From assembly GCF_030815485.1 (NCBI RefSeq), contig NZ_JAUSWV010000002.1, forward strand, positions 2,542,001 to 2,606,000: a stretch of DNA of 64,000 bases, read 5' to 3'. The translations under genes and the position numbers were made by a program. Source of the stretch: Streptomyces rishiriensis (GTDB lineage Bacteria; Actinomycetota; Actinomycetes; Streptomycetales; Streptomycetaceae). Below, one piece after another: positions 34,810-44,201 of this stretch. A model generated the notes under the pieces. That model was not told the DNA's origin. It searched no databases and saw only the letters and a list, made by a program, of their open reading frames with translations. How positions within the stretch are numbered: the stretch's first letter is position 1; each line of letters opens with the position of its first letter.

Positions 34810-36279
34810 ATGTTTGGCATCTATCTCAAGCGTGAACTGGGCCGGCGCAAGAAGGCCGCCCTGGTCATCGCACTGGGTCTGGCGCTCGGAATCGCGCTGG
34901 TCATCACCGTCAACTCGGTGTCGGCCGGCATGACACAGGCTCAGGACAAGGTCCTTCAGTCGTTGTACGGCCTCGGCACCGACATGACCGTCACCAAGGC
35001 CCGCACGGCGCCCTCGGCCGACAGCTCCGGCGGCCCCAGATTCGAATTCGACGCGAAGGGCGAGGACGACGACGACACGGAGCAGAGCTCGGACCGTGTC
35101 TCGACGCAGGGGGGCCAGGCCCTGAAGGCCGCGCTCGTCACGCAGGTCGCCGATCAGAAGGGCGTGGCGGCCGCGGTCGGCGCCCTCACCCTGAACGTCA
35201 CCAAGGTCGACGGCTCCTTCACCCAGGGCAAGGCCCAGAGCTCCACCAGCGGAAGCAGCGGCAGCCAGGGCGGCCCCGGCGGCAGCGGCGGCGGGTCCAC
35301 CGCGGCCCCGCAGGTGCAGGGCGGCGGCGCCTCCTTCGACGTCAACTCGTACTCGGTGGCCGGTGTCGACGTCACCGACCAGGACCTCGGCCCGCTGGCG
35401 AGTTCGAAGATCTCCTCGGGCGTGACGTTCACGTCGGCGCAGACCGACGCCAAGGTCGCCGTCGTCAGCAAGTCGTACGCCAAGGAGAACTCGTACAAGG
35501 TCGGTTCGACGCTGACGATCTCCAGCACCAAGTACAAGATCATCGGTATCGCCACCCCGGACAGCAGCGACTCCACCACGGACGTCTACCTGCCGCTCAA
35601 GCAGGCGCAGACCCTCGCCGACGCGGCGGACCAGGTCACCACCATCTACGTCAAGGCGATCGACTCCCAGCAGATCGACACCGTCAAGGCGACGATCCAG
35701 AAGAACATCTCCGGCACGACCGTGACGACCTCCGCCGACCTCGCGGAAACCGTCTCCGGTTCCCTCTCCACCGCCTCCGACCTGGCGACCAGCGTCGGCA
35801 AGTGGCTGTCGATCGCCGTCCTCGTCGCCGCGTTCCTGGTCGCCGCGCTGCTCACCTCCTCGGCGGTGTCCCGCCGGGTGCGCGAGTTCGGCACCCTGAA
35901 GGCGCTCGGCTGGCCCAGCCGCCGGGTGACCCGGCAGGTCGTCGGCGAGTCCATGGTCAACGGCCTCCTCGGCGGCGCCCTCGGCATCGGCCTGGGCCTG
36001 GCGGCCGCGTACACGGTCACCGCGATCAGCCCGAAGCTGACCGCCGAACTCGGCAACACCGGCGGCGGTGGCGGCACGGGCGGCGGACCCGGCGGCGGCG
36101 GTCCCGGTCAGCAGTCCGCGTCGAACACGATGGAGATCGCCCTCTCGGCCCCCGTCTCCGTCACCACGATCGCGCTCGCGGTGGGCCTGGCGGTCACCGG
36201 CGGTCTGATCGCCGGCGCGATGGGCGGCTGGCGCGCCTCCCGGATGCGCCCGGCGGACGCCCTGCGCAGCGTCTCCTAG
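34810..36279 (+). CDS. ABC transporter permease, MacB/FtsX type
   Basis: 489 residues. An N-terminal helix (ALVIALGLALGIALVITVNS) is followed by a large external MacB-PCD-like domain. That domain contains a Ser/Gly low-complexity loop (about 135-160). Three FtsX-type helices then follow, with VREFGTLKALGWPSRRVTRQVVGES between them, the usual coupling-loop motif. A Gly-rich stretch lies between the last helices. With the ATPase encoded next it forms a type VII exporter, exporting peptides or working on envelope stress. ATG lies in gggaacgggATG. Confidence 0.9.
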   Translation: MFGIYLKRELGRRKKAALVIALGLALGIALVITVNSVSAGMTQAQDKVLQSLYGLGTDMTVTKARTAPSADSSGGPRFEFDAKGEDDDDTEQSSDRVSTQGGQALKAALVTQVADQKGVAAAVGALTLNVTKVDGSFTQGKAQSSTSGSSGSQGGPGGSGGGSTAAPQVQGGGASFDVNSYSVAGVDVTDQDLGPLASSKISSGVTFTSAQTDAKVAVVSKSYAKENSYKVGSTLTISSTKYKIIGIATPDSSDSTTDVYLPLKQAQTLADAADQVTTIYVKAIDSQQIDTVKATIQKNISGTTVTTSADLAETVSGSLSTASDLATSVGKWLSIAVLVAAFLVAALLTSSAVSRRVREFGTLKALGWPSRRVTRQVVGESMVNGLLGGALGIGLGLAAAYTVTAISPKLTAELGNTGGGGGTGGGPGGGGPGQQSASNTMEIALSAPVSVTTIALAVGLAVTGGLIAGAMGGWRASRMRPADALRSVS

Positions 36280-36358
36280 ACCCGCGCGGACCCGCGTCCG
36301 ACCAGTCGTCACATCCCGTCACGTTCCGCACGGAGAACACGGAGAACCCGGAGACCTC

Positions 36359-37051
36359 ATGTACACCCTCACCGGCGTCACCAAGCGCTACACGCGCGGC
36401 AAGGAGACGGTCGAGGCGCTGCGCGGCATCGACCTCACCATCGCGGACGGCGACCAGCTCGTCATCCAGGGCCCCACGGGCGGCGGCAAGTCGACCCTGC
36501 TCCAGATGATCGGCGGCCTCGACCGCCCGTCGGAGGGCAGCGTCGAGCTGGACGGCGTCGACCTCGCGCGCATCAGCGAGGCGAAGCTGACCCGGCTGCG
36601 CGCCGAGAAGATCGGCATCATCTTCCAGTCGTTCAACCTCATCCCGACGCTGACCGCGCAGGAGAACGTCGAGACGGCACTCGTCCCGCTCGGGGTGAAG
36701 CCCGCGGAGCGGCGCGAGCGCGCCGCGGAGGCCCTGCGCTCGGTCGGCCTGGCCGAGCGCCTCACGCACGCCCCGGCGGAGCTCTCCGGCGGCCAGCAGC
36801 AGCGCGTCGCGATCGCCCGCGCGCTGGTCAAGAAGCCGAAGGTGCTGCTCGCCGACGAGCCCACCGGCAACCTCGACGAGGGCATGCGTGACGAGATCAT
36901 GGAGGTGCTCGAAGGGCTCTGGCACGAATACGGGCTGACGTTCATCATGGTCACCCACGACTCGTCGATCGCCCGCCGGGCCCCGCGCCTGGCCACCATC
37001 AAGGCGGGCCGGCTCACCCTCACGGAACAGGTGACCGCCCGCTCCCGGTGA
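36359..37051 (+). CDS. ABC transporter ATPase, MacB/LolD type
   Basis: 230 residues. Walker A is GPTGGGKST (residues 39-47; Thr replaces the more usual Ser), Q-loop FQSFNLIPTLTAQENV, signature LSGGQQQRVAIARAL, Walker B VLLADEPTGNLDE and H-loop VTHD. All are complete. It powers the permease encoded 79 bp upstream. Short direct repeats of acggagaac precede the start, and no strong SD beyond GGAGacct is visible. A long terminator follows. Confidence 0.93.
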   Translation: MYTLTGVTKRYTRGKETVEALRGIDLTIADGDQLVIQGPTGGGKSTLLQMIGGLDRPSEGSVELDGVDLARISEAKLTRLRAEKIGIIFQSFNLIPTLTAQENVETALVPLGVKPAERRERAAEALRSVGLAERLTHAPAELSGGQQQRVAIARALVKKPKVLLADEPTGNLDEGMRDEIMEVLEGLWHEYGLTFIMVTHDSSIARRAPRLATIKAGRLTLTEQVTARSR

Positions 37052-37066
37052 ACCACCGCAGCCCGA

Positions 37067-37103
37067 GGGGCCGTTGACCGCCTGCCCGGCGGTGAACGGC
37101 CCC
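37067..37103 (+). terminator. Terminator after the ABC operon
   Basis: GGGGCCGTT-g-ACCGCC-tgccc-GGCGGT-g-AACGGCCCC: 15 paired bases with a symmetric single-base bulge, followed by cttcgg. Confidence 0.8.
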
Positions 37104-37125
37104 TTCGGCCCGTCCGGGTGCGCCG

Positions 37126-37452
37126 CTACGCCTGACCGGTCTCGAAACGGGAGATCCGGCCGTCGGCCTCGACCACGAAGCTCCACCGGGTCCGCATCTC
37201 GCCCCAGGTGTCGTTGCGGTAGTCCGCGATGAGGGAACGCCCGCCGTCCGACTCCTTGGTGACGTCCATATGGCCGTGGGAGGAGAAGATCTCCCGGTCG
37301 GTCCACTGGGCGAGGTCACGGTCGGAGCCGTCGTCCGCCATGGTCGCGTCGGGGGTGAGCAGGCCGCGGAACGCCTCCTCGTCATGGGCGTTGACGGCGG
37401 CGACGAAGGCCCGCACGGCCGGGTCGCTGAGTCTGTCGATCTGGATCGCCAT
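37126..37452 (-). CDS. SnoaL/NTF2-like fold protein
   Basis: 108 residues. The pattern DPAVRAFVAAVNAHDEEAFRGLLTPDATMADDGSDRD, then IFSSHGHMDV and TRWSFVVEADGRISRFETGQA, fits the SnoaL-like NTF2 fold (helix pair and curved sheet). Such proteins are polyketide cyclases, dehydratase-like enzymes or small-ligand binders. No biosynthetic cluster is adjacent, so its role is unknown. The ATG at 37452 has GAGGG about ten bases upstream; a GTG five codons earlier is possible. Confidence 0.8.
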   Translation of the reverse strand: MAIQIDRLSDPAVRAFVAAVNAHDEEAFRGLLTPDATMADDGSDRDLAQWTDREIFSSHGHMDVTKESDGGRSLIADYRNDTWGEMRTRWSFVVEADGRISRFETGQA

Positions 37453-37648
37453 ACGGGTCACCCTCACACCGCGCTCCGCACCCCGCCACCCGAACGGCGC
37501 CCAGGACGGGCCGGACGGGTGTGAGTGGTGCGACGGTGGATACGCGGAAAGGGCCGTTGCTGTTCTCTTTCCCCCTTCTGTTGCCGCTTCCGTTCCGGCT
37601 TCTGTTCCCGTTCGTCCGCATCCGCCGTTCTCTGCTCAGGGAGTCACC

Positions 37649-38194
37649 GTGACCTGTTACGACCGTCGTGATCTGGGACTGCTGCTGCTCCGGCTCGGCA
37701 CCGGCGGAGTGCTGGCGGCCCACGGCGCGCAGAAACTGTTCGGCTGGTTCGGCGGACACGGCCTGGAGGGGACCGGCCAGTTCATGGAGTCCGTCGGGTA
37801 CGCCCCCGGCAAGGCCAGCGCGACGGCGGCGGGCCTCGCGGAAGCCGGCGGCGGCACGCTGCTGGCGCTGGGCCTGGCCACCCCGGCGGCGGGCGCGGCG
37901 GCGGCCGGCGCGATGGCGGGCGCGTCCGCGGTGCACGTCCCCAACGGCTTCTTCGCGCAGAGCGGCGGCTACGAGCACGCGGCCTCCCTGGGCCTGGCCG
38001 CCGCGGGCCTCGCCATCACCGGTCCCGGCCGCCTCTCCCTCGACCACGCCCTCGGCCACACGGTCGACCGCCGCTGGATGGTCCCGGTGGCGCTCAGCGT
38101 GACGGCGGCGGTCACGACGGTGGTCGTCGGCATGCGGAACAAGCGGCTGCGCAGCCAGGAGGAGGGCGAGCAGGAGGCCCTGTTCGAGGAGTAG
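37649..38194 (+). CDS. DoxX family membrane protein
   Basis: 181 residues from a GTG with GGGAG upstream. Four hydrophobic helices; the DoxX motif LLLLRLGTGGVLAAHGAQKLFGWFGGHGLEGTGQFM is clear in the first quarter, and a second conserved stretch is VHVPNGFFAQSGGYEHAASL. DoxX proteins sit in the cytoplasmic membrane and are tied to thiol/oxidative stress complexes in mycobacteria. The charged C-terminus ends in QEALFEE. It stands as a single gene behind a pyrimidine-rich leader (37560-37620). Confidence 0.9.
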   Translation: MTCYDRRDLGLLLLRLGTGGVLAAHGAQKLFGWFGGHGLEGTGQFMESVGYAPGKASATAAGLAEAGGGTLLALGLATPAAGAAAAGAMAGASAVHVPNGFFAQSGGYEHAASLGLAAAGLAITGPGRLSLDHALGHTVDRRWMVPVALSVTAAVTTVVVGMRNKRLRSQEEGEQEALFEE

Positions 38195-38307
38195 CCCGGC
38201 CCCGGATCGGCCCCGGGAGCCGCGCACGGGGGCTGTGGTCACTGTCACTTCAGCAGGCAGGCGCCGGGACGAGCAGCCCTGGGCGCGGGGCCTGACAGGC
38301 TGCCTCC

Positions 38308-38814
38308 ATGAGCACCCAGCCCCGGCCCCCGAGGCCCACGCCCACGGAGCCCACCGAGCTGCCCTCCCCTGCCGAGCCCCAGGGCCCCGTCGACCTTATG
38401 AGCCCCATCAGCCCCATCAGCCCCAGCGACCCTGCCGGTTCTCCCGATCCCACCGATCTCTGGGCCACCGTCGACGCCCTGTGGACCTGGCTGGACAGCC
38501 GCTCGGCGCACCGCGGCCGCGAGGGCCTGCTGCTGCGCGTGCTGAAGCTGTCGGAGGAGGTCGGCGAGGTCGCGCAGGCGGTCATCGGCGCGACCGGCCA
38601 GAACCCCCGCAAGGGCGTCAGCCACACGTGGGAGGACGTACAGGCCGAACTGTGCGACGTGGCCATCACGGCGCTGGTCGCGCTGCGCACGCTCACCCCG
38701 CAGGCGGAGGCGGTGTTCGCTGAGCATCTGGCGCGCGTGGAAGAACGGTCGGTGGGGCGTGCGGTGGAGCGGTCGGTGGAGCGTGCGGGTGAGGACGGGG
38801 CAGGCGTGCGCTGA
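38308..38814 (+). CDS. MazG-like nucleotide pyrophosphohydrolase domain protein
   Basis: 168 residues. An unusual N-terminal 50 residues rich in Pro, Ser and Glu (MSTQPRPPRPTPTEPTELP..., with a 9-bp DNA repeat at 38401-38427) precede a MazG-like helical domain. That domain has KLSEEVGEVAQAVIGATGQ (the ExxE metal-binding part) and WEDVQAELCDVAITALVAL (ExxD). It would hydrolyse nucleotide triphosphates or related alarmones. The last 20 residues come from a 24-bp DNA repeat (ERSVGRAVERSVERAG). The core is normal; both ends look like repeat-driven growth. Confidence 0.85.
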   Translation: MSTQPRPPRPTPTEPTELPSPAEPQGPVDLMSPISPISPSDPAGSPDPTDLWATVDALWTWLDSRSAHRGREGLLLRVLKLSEEVGEVAQAVIGATGQNPRKGVSHTWEDVQAELCDVAITALVALRTLTPQAEAVFAEHLARVEERSVGRAVERSVERAGEDGAGVR

Positions 38815-38914
38815 GCCCGCCCGCCCCCTCTTCCGCGAACCGTCCGACCACCGCTCGCGTCCCTCTGTACGATCACCGCACGCGAGGCGGGGGCCGTAGG
38901 CGGAGGGGGCGGGG

Positions 38915-39763
38915 ATGGACGACAACACCGGTGGGCGCAGGGCGTCTTGGCCATGGCGAGTCGCCGCGTCGATCGCCGGGGCCGCCGTGCTGCTCGGCGG
39001 CTGCGGTTCCGGGGACGACGGCAAGGCGGCCGATCCGAGCGCCTCGGCCTCCGCCCGGTCGACGGCATCGGCCGCGTCCGGCTCGCCCTCGGTGTCCCCG
39101 ACGAGTGGTGACGCCCCGCCGCTCACGCCGTTCCAGGCGGACCCCGCCCGGGTGCCCCGCACGAGACAGCAGGCCGAGGCGCTGGCAACGGCGGTAGCGC
39201 TGAACCCGCAGGCCTGGGGCGCGGGGTTCCGGGCCCAGCGGCCGGCCGCCAGCACTCCCGGCACCGTCGCCGTGCTCGACGAACAGTGCCGGTGGGAGCG
39301 GCGGCCGCTCCCCGGGAGCGTCCTGGCCTCCCTGTCCCGTTACAGCGAGATCCCCGCCACCGCGGACAAGGGTGAGCTGAAGGTGACGGCGGCCGTCACC
39401 GTGCACGCCACGGTGCGCGACGCCGACGAGCAGCTGGCCGCCACGCTGGAGGAACCGTTGCGGTGCCGGGAACAGCAGGTCCGCACCGACGAGCGGATAG
39501 CGAAACTCATGTCGGCCGCCACTCCGTACGGCCAGGGCAACAACAACTACGCCGACGACCAGGTCGTCGAGATCGGTTCGTATCTCACCGGGGACGCCGA
39601 ACAGGTCTACCGCTGGTACGTCACGCGGCTCGGCACGGTGACCCTGGCGGTGTCGGTGAAGGGCGCCACGGGCTACTCGAACGGCGAGTTGGACAAGTAC
39701 GCGTCGAACGCCAACGTCACGATGCTCAACAGCGTGCGGTTCGAGCTCGGAGGAGACAGCTGA
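38915..39763 (+). CDS. Lipoprotein of unknown function, first gene of kinase operon
   Basis: 282 residues. The signal ends in lipobox LLGGC (lipidated Cys near residue 29), followed by a Ser/Ala-rich linker. The folded part has AVLDEQCRWERRPLP and LRCREQQVR, two cysteines that could pair. It ends with YADDQVVEIGSYLTGDAEQVYRWYVTRLGTVTLAVSVKG. No known family is recognised. Its stop overlaps the ATG of the first sensor kinase (TGATG), so it probably works with it, perhaps as an external partner of the kinase sensor domain. That role is inference. Confidence 0.8.
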   Translation: MDDNTGGRRASWPWRVAASIAGAAVLLGGCGSGDDGKAADPSASASARSTASAASGSPSVSPTSGDAPPLTPFQADPARVPRTRQQAEALATAVALNPQAWGAGFRAQRPAASTPGTVAVLDEQCRWERRPLPGSVLASLSRYSEIPATADKGELKVTAAVTVHATVRDADEQLAATLEEPLRCREQQVRTDERIAKLMSAATPYGQGNNNYADDQVVEIGSYLTGDAEQVYRWYVTRLGTVTLAVSVKGATGYSNGELDKYASNANVTMLNSVRFELGGDS

Positions 39764-41985
39764 TGGAACCGCTGCGTTCGTCCGATCCCGCCCGTGTCGC
39801 GGAGCACCGTCTGCTCGGGCGGCTCGGCGCCGGAGGCATGGGTGTGGTGTACCTGGCACGGACACCGGCCGGCGCGCTGGTGGCGCTGAAGGTGCTGCTC
39901 GCCGAGTACGCCGAGGAGCCGGGCTTCAAGGAGCGGTTCCGCCGTGAGGTCGAGGTCGCCCGGCGGGTCGACAGTCCCTGGGTGGTGCCGCTGGTGGACG
40001 CCGAGCCGGACGCCGAGGCGCCGTGGCTGGCGACGGCGTTCGTGCCCGGCCCTTCGCTGGGCGAGGCGGTGGCCGCGTACGGACCCCTGACCGAGGGCGG
40101 GCTCCGGCTGCTCGGCGCCCGGCTGGCGGAGGCGCTGGGCGAGGTGCACCGGGCCGGGCTGGTGCACCGGGATCTGAAGCCGGGCAATGTCCTGGTCGCC
40201 CATGACGGGCCGCGGCTCATCGACTTCGGCATCGCCCGCGCACCGGAGGACAGGACGCTCACCGAGACCGGGATGGTGGTCGGCACGCCCGGCTATCTGT
40301 CGCCCGAGCAGGCGGAGGGGCGCAGCGGGGACGGCATCGGCCCGGCGAGCGACGTGTTCTCCCTCGGCTGTGTCCTGGCGTTCGCGGCGACCGGCCGGGC
40401 GCCGTTCGGCAGCGGAGCGGTCGACGCCCTGCTGTACCGGGCCGTGCACGATCCGGCGGACCTCGACGGGGTGCCCGCGGGCCTGCTCGACGTGCTGGGC
40501 CGCTGCCTGGAGAAGGATCCGGCCCGGCGCCCGGACGCCGAGGAACTGGTGCGGGAACTGACGGCGGACGACGCTCCGTCGGACGGGGAGGTGGCCGACT
40601 GGCTGCCCGAGCCGGTCACCCGGCTGATCGCCGAGCGCTCGGCCGCCGCGCTCGCGCTGCCGGACATCGAGCACACGCTGGCGCCGTCCGACGCGCCGTC
40701 CGATACCGGCCCGGCGGAGCCCGACCCCCACGAGACGTCCGGGCCGGCGGAGCCACAGGACGCCCGTCCGGCCGGCCGGCGCCGTTTCCTGCTGCTCGCC
40801 GGTGGGGCCGGGGTACTGGCGGCGGGCGGCGGCGGTGCCTGGTGGGCGGCCGCCCGGGACGACGGTTCGGGCGGCGGCACCCCGGCCGCCGCCGCGTCCT
40901 CGCGCCGCCCGGTGCACACCATCGCGCTGCACGGCGACCTCAGCGGCCCGCACCGTGACATCGGCAGGGCCCAGGAACGCGGACTACGGCTGGCCGTCGC
41001 GGAGTTCAACGCGCGCGGCGACGCCCCCTTCACCGTCAAGGTCAGGGCCGGCGACGACGGAGGCGATCCGACGACCTCGGCCCGGCTCGCCGCGGAACTC
41101 ACGAACGATCCGGCGGTCCTCGCCGTGGTCGGTCCGACCACCGACGCCACCGGGCAGACAGCGCTGTCGAAATACGACGCCGGTCTGCTGCCGGTCGTCG
41201 GCGTGTCCCCCGGCACGACCACCCTGTCCATCCAGGGCTTCCGCTCGTTCCTGCACGCGCGGCTGCCCGACGCGGTGCTGTCCTTCTACGTCGGCAACTA
41301 CCTGCGCGGCATCGCGCGGTCGCGCAAGGTCGGCGTCGTCGTCGACCGCCCGGCCGGAAACTACGGTACGGACATGGGCAGTGCTCTCAGCAACTCGCTC
41401 GGCGACGTCGGACAGCCGTCCGTACCGGAAGTGGTCAGCGCGATGCGCCGCGACTTCGGCAGCGCGGTGCAGGCGGTGCTCTCGGCCGGCGCCGACTCCG
41501 TGTTCTTCGCCGGCCTGCCCGACCGGGGCGCGTTGATCGCCGCGACGCTGCGGGAGCGCGCCTTCCAGGGGGCGCGCGTGTCCGGCCCGGCACTGCTCGA
41601 CGGCCGGTTCCTGACGCAGGCTCAGGAGGCGGCCGAGGGTTGGGTGATGGTGGCCCCGGTCATCGACGCCGACCGCAAGCCCGAGGCGAAGAAGTTCGCC
41701 GCCGCCTACCGCGAGCGTTTCAGGGAAGCGCCGCCCCGGTACGCGGCGGAGGCCTACGACGTGACCGGGATGCTGCTCACGGCCCTGTCGAAACTGCCGT
41801 CGAAGAGCCGTACCCGGGAGAACCTGCTGACGGCCGTGCGGGACGGGAAGTACCAGGGCATCACGAAATCGTTCGCCTTCCAGAAGAAGACCGGCATGAT
41901 CGTCATCGACGGCACCGGCGGCTACCTCTGGCGGGTGGAGCAGGGCGACTTCGTGTACGGCGGTCCCGCTCCGCTCACCGTCTGA
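39763..41985 (+). CDS. Transmembrane Ser/Thr kinase with periplasmic-binding sensor domain (A)
   Basis: 740 residues. Kinase domain (about 15-270): G-loop GAGGMG, Lys43, HRDLKPGN (H135-N142), DFG (154-156), and TPGYLSPEQ in the activation segment. After a Pro/Glu-rich link comes RRRFLLLAGGAGVLAAGGGGAWW (339-361), a single TM preceded by twin arginines. An external type-1 periplasmic-binding fold follows (about 385-735: HTIALHGDLSGPHRDIG, VVGPTTDAT, RYAAEAYDVTGMLL), as in branched-chain amino acid receptors. It probably senses a small molecule outside and phosphorylates proteins inside. It is coupled to the lipoprotein upstream and to its paralogue downstream by overlapping stop/start codons. 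Confidence 0.92.
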   Translation: MEPLRSSDPARVAEHRLLGRLGAGGMGVVYLARTPAGALVALKVLLAEYAEEPGFKERFRREVEVARRVDSPWVVPLVDAEPDAEAPWLATAFVPGPSLGEAVAAYGPLTEGGLRLLGARLAEALGEVHRAGLVHRDLKPGNVLVAHDGPRLIDFGIARAPEDRTLTETGMVVGTPGYLSPEQAEGRSGDGIGPASDVFSLGCVLAFAATGRAPFGSGAVDALLYRAVHDPADLDGVPAGLLDVLGRCLEKDPARRPDAEELVRELTADDAPSDGEVADWLPEPVTRLIAERSAAALALPDIEHTLAPSDAPSDTGPAEPDPHETSGPAEPQDARPAGRRRFLLLAGGAGVLAAGGGGAWWAAARDDGSGGGTPAAAASSRRPVHTIALHGDLSGPHRDIGRAQERGLRLAVAEFNARGDAPFTVKVRAGDDGGDPTTSARLAAELTNDPAVLAVVGPTTDATGQTALSKYDAGLLPVVGVSPGTTTLSIQGFRSFLHARLPDAVLSFYVGNYLRGIARSRKVGVVVDRPAGNYGTDMGSALSNSLGDVGQPSVPEVVSAMRRDFGSAVQAVLSAGADSVFFAGLPDRGALIAATLRERAFQGARVSGPALLDGRFLTQAQEAAEGWVMVAPVIDADRKPEAKKFAAAYRERFREAPPRYAAEAYDVTGMLLTALSKLPSKSRTRENLLTAVRDGKYQGITKSFAFQKKTGMIVIDGTGGYLWRVEQGDFVYGGPAPLTV

Positions 41986-44201
41986 TGGAGCCGCTGCGGA
42001 CCGGCGACCCGTCCCGGATCGGCCGCTACCGTCTGCTGCGGCGGCTGGGCGCCGGCGGCATGGGCGTGGTCTTTTTGGCACGCGCGCCGGGCGGAGCGAT
42101 CGCCGCGGTGAAGACGGTCCGTTCCTCGTACGCCGACGAGAGGGGCTTCCGGAGCCGCTTCCGCCGCGAGATCGAGGCCGCCCGGCAGGTGCGCAGCCCG
42201 TGGGTGGTCCCGTTGCTGGACGCGGACGCCGACGCGGAGACACCGTGGCTGGCGACCTCGTACGTCCCGGGGCCCTCGCTCGCCGAGGCGGTGGACGCCT
42301 TCGGGCCGCTGTCGCTCGCCTCCGTGCGGGTGCTGGGCGTGCGGCTCGCCGAGGCGCTCGAGGCGGTGCACGGGGCTGGTCTCGTGCACCGCGACGTGAA
42401 GCCGGGGAACGTCCTGCTGGCCCCCGACGGACCACGGCTCATCGACTTCGGTATCGCCCGCGCGCCGGAGGCCACCGCGCTCACCTCCAGCGGCGTGATC
42501 GTCGGCTCGCCCGGTTTCCTGTCGCCCGAGCAGGCGCGGGCGGGGGCCACCCGGATCGGCCCGCCCAGCGATGTGTTCTCGCTGGGGTGCGTACTGGCGT
42601 TCGCGGCGACCGGGGTGCGGCCGTTCGGTGGTGGTGCGGCGGCCGGCATGCTGCTGCGCACGGTCTACGAGGAACCGGATCCGGCGGCGCTCCCGGACGG
42701 CCTGACGCCCCTGCTGAGAGCCTGCCTGCACAAGGATCCGCCCGGCCGGCCGAGCTTGGCGCGACTTCGCGAGACGCTCGCGGAAGGAGCGGAAACCGGT
42801 TCCGCCGGACGGTCGGACTGGCTGCCCGCGCCGGTCACCCGGTTGATCAACGACCGGTCCGCCGCCGTGCTCGCCATCGGGACGATCGAGCCGACCCAGG
42901 TGCCCTCGGCCGTGCCGACGGACGCGCTGTCACCGCAGCCCCCGACGCTGACGGCCGTCACGCCGGTCCGGCCCCCCGCACGCGCCGTCGGCCGCCGCGG
43001 CTTCCTGCGCCTGGGCTCGACGGCCGGGGTCCTGGCGGCGGGCGGTGGCGGGGCCTGGTGGTGGAACACCCGTCCGAAGCCGGAGGCGTCCTCGGGGTCC
43101 GGGACCGGCCGTCCACGCCCCGAACTGGTCGTGGCGTTCCACGGCGATCTGACCGGCGCCCACCAGAAGCTCGGCAACACCCAGCTCAACGGGGCACGGC
43201 TGGCCGTCGAACAGTTCAACGCCGAAGCCGGTCCCCTCTTCCGGCTGAAGCTGCGCACGTACGACGACGGCGGTGACCCGAAACGGGCCGCCGAGCTGGC
43301 CGGCCGGCTGACGAAGGACGCCGACGTGCTCGCCGTGCTGGGACCCACCACCGACGCCTGTTTCCTCGCGACCGACGTCACGTACACCACGGCCGTGATG
43401 CCGGTGGTGTCCGTCTCGGTGGGTGACAACACCGACAATTCGGTGGACATGAACCTCTTCCGCTGCCATGCGGCGCTGCGCGTCACGGACGGGCTCCTCG
43501 CCACCCCCTGCGTCAGCTACCTCGCCAAGCACGTCGACGCCCGCAGAACGCTCCTGGTGGACGACCAGGCACAGGGGGGCTTCGCCTGGGGTCTGTGCGA
43601 CCAGACCGAGCGGGTACTGCGGCGGAACGGCCGGGACGTCACGGTGACCCGTGTCGCCGCCGGGAGGGTCGACTACGCGTCGCTCGCCGCCGAGGTGACG
43701 TCCGCCCACGCGGACGCCGTCCTCTTCACCGGCGACGCGACCCGGGCGGCCGGATTCGCGTCGGCCCTGAGCGGCGCCCGGTTCACCGGCACCCGCATGG
43801 CGACGGAACGCGCCTTCGACCCACGGTTCCTCACGTCGGCCGGCGCCGCCGCGACCGACTGGGTCTTCGTCACCGGTTTCACCGACCCGACGGCCCGCCC
43901 CTCCGCACGCGCTTTCACCGCGGCCTACCGGACGCGCTTCGGCGCCGCCCCCGGCTGGTACGCGGCGGAGGCCTACGACGCCGTGATGTTCCTGACCAAG
44001 GCCTGCGTCAAGGACGGCTCACCCCTGTCGGAACGCGGCGCGATCGCCCGCCGACTGCCCGAGGTGACGTACTCCGGCATCACCCGAACCGTGCAGTACA
44101 AACAGAGCTACGGCTACAACCACGACGCGATGTTCCTGTTCCGCGCGACGGGGGGCGCGTTCCGGTACCTGGGGCAGTATCAGGAGGCGGCGGTGTCGTG
44201 A
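41985..44201 (+). CDS. Transmembrane Ser/Thr kinase with periplasmic-binding sensor domain (B)
   Basis: 738 residues; a paralogue of the preceding gene, with the kinase residues at identical positions (Lys43, HRDVKPGN 135-142, DFG 154-156). The TM segment is again preceded by twin arginines: GRRGFLRLGSTAGVLAAGG (336-354). The sensor domain (about 380-735) has LVVAFHGDLTGAHQKLGN, VLGPTTDACF and GWYAAEAYDAVMFLTKA. The kinase halves are far more alike than the sensor halves, suggesting duplication followed by ligand change. ATG overlaps the stop of kinase A (TGATG). It is the end of the three-gene operon. Confidence 0.92.
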   Translation: MEPLRTGDPSRIGRYRLLRRLGAGGMGVVFLARAPGGAIAAVKTVRSSYADERGFRSRFRREIEAARQVRSPWVVPLLDADADAETPWLATSYVPGPSLAEAVDAFGPLSLASVRVLGVRLAEALEAVHGAGLVHRDVKPGNVLLAPDGPRLIDFGIARAPEATALTSSGVIVGSPGFLSPEQARAGATRIGPPSDVFSLGCVLAFAATGVRPFGGGAAAGMLLRTVYEEPDPAALPDGLTPLLRACLHKDPPGRPSLARLRETLAEGAETGSAGRSDWLPAPVTRLINDRSAAVLAIGTIEPTQVPSAVPTDALSPQPPTLTAVTPVRPPARAVGRRGFLRLGSTAGVLAAGGGGAWWWNTRPKPEASSGSGTGRPRPELVVAFHGDLTGAHQKLGNTQLNGARLAVEQFNAEAGPLFRLKLRTYDDGGDPKRAAELAGRLTKDADVLAVLGPTTDACFLATDVTYTTAVMPVVSVSVGDNTDNSVDMNLFRCHAALRVTDGLLATPCVSYLAKHVDARRTLLVDDQAQGGFAWGLCDQTERVLRRNGRDVTVTRVAAGRVDYASLAAEVTSAHADAVLFTGDATRAAGFASALSGARFTGTRMATERAFDPRFLTSAGAAATDWVFVTGFTDPTARPSARAFTAAYRTRFGAAPGWYAAEAYDAVMFLTKACVKDGSPLSERGAIARRLPEVTYSGITRTVQYKQSYGYNHDAMFLFRATGGAFRYLGQYQEAAVS

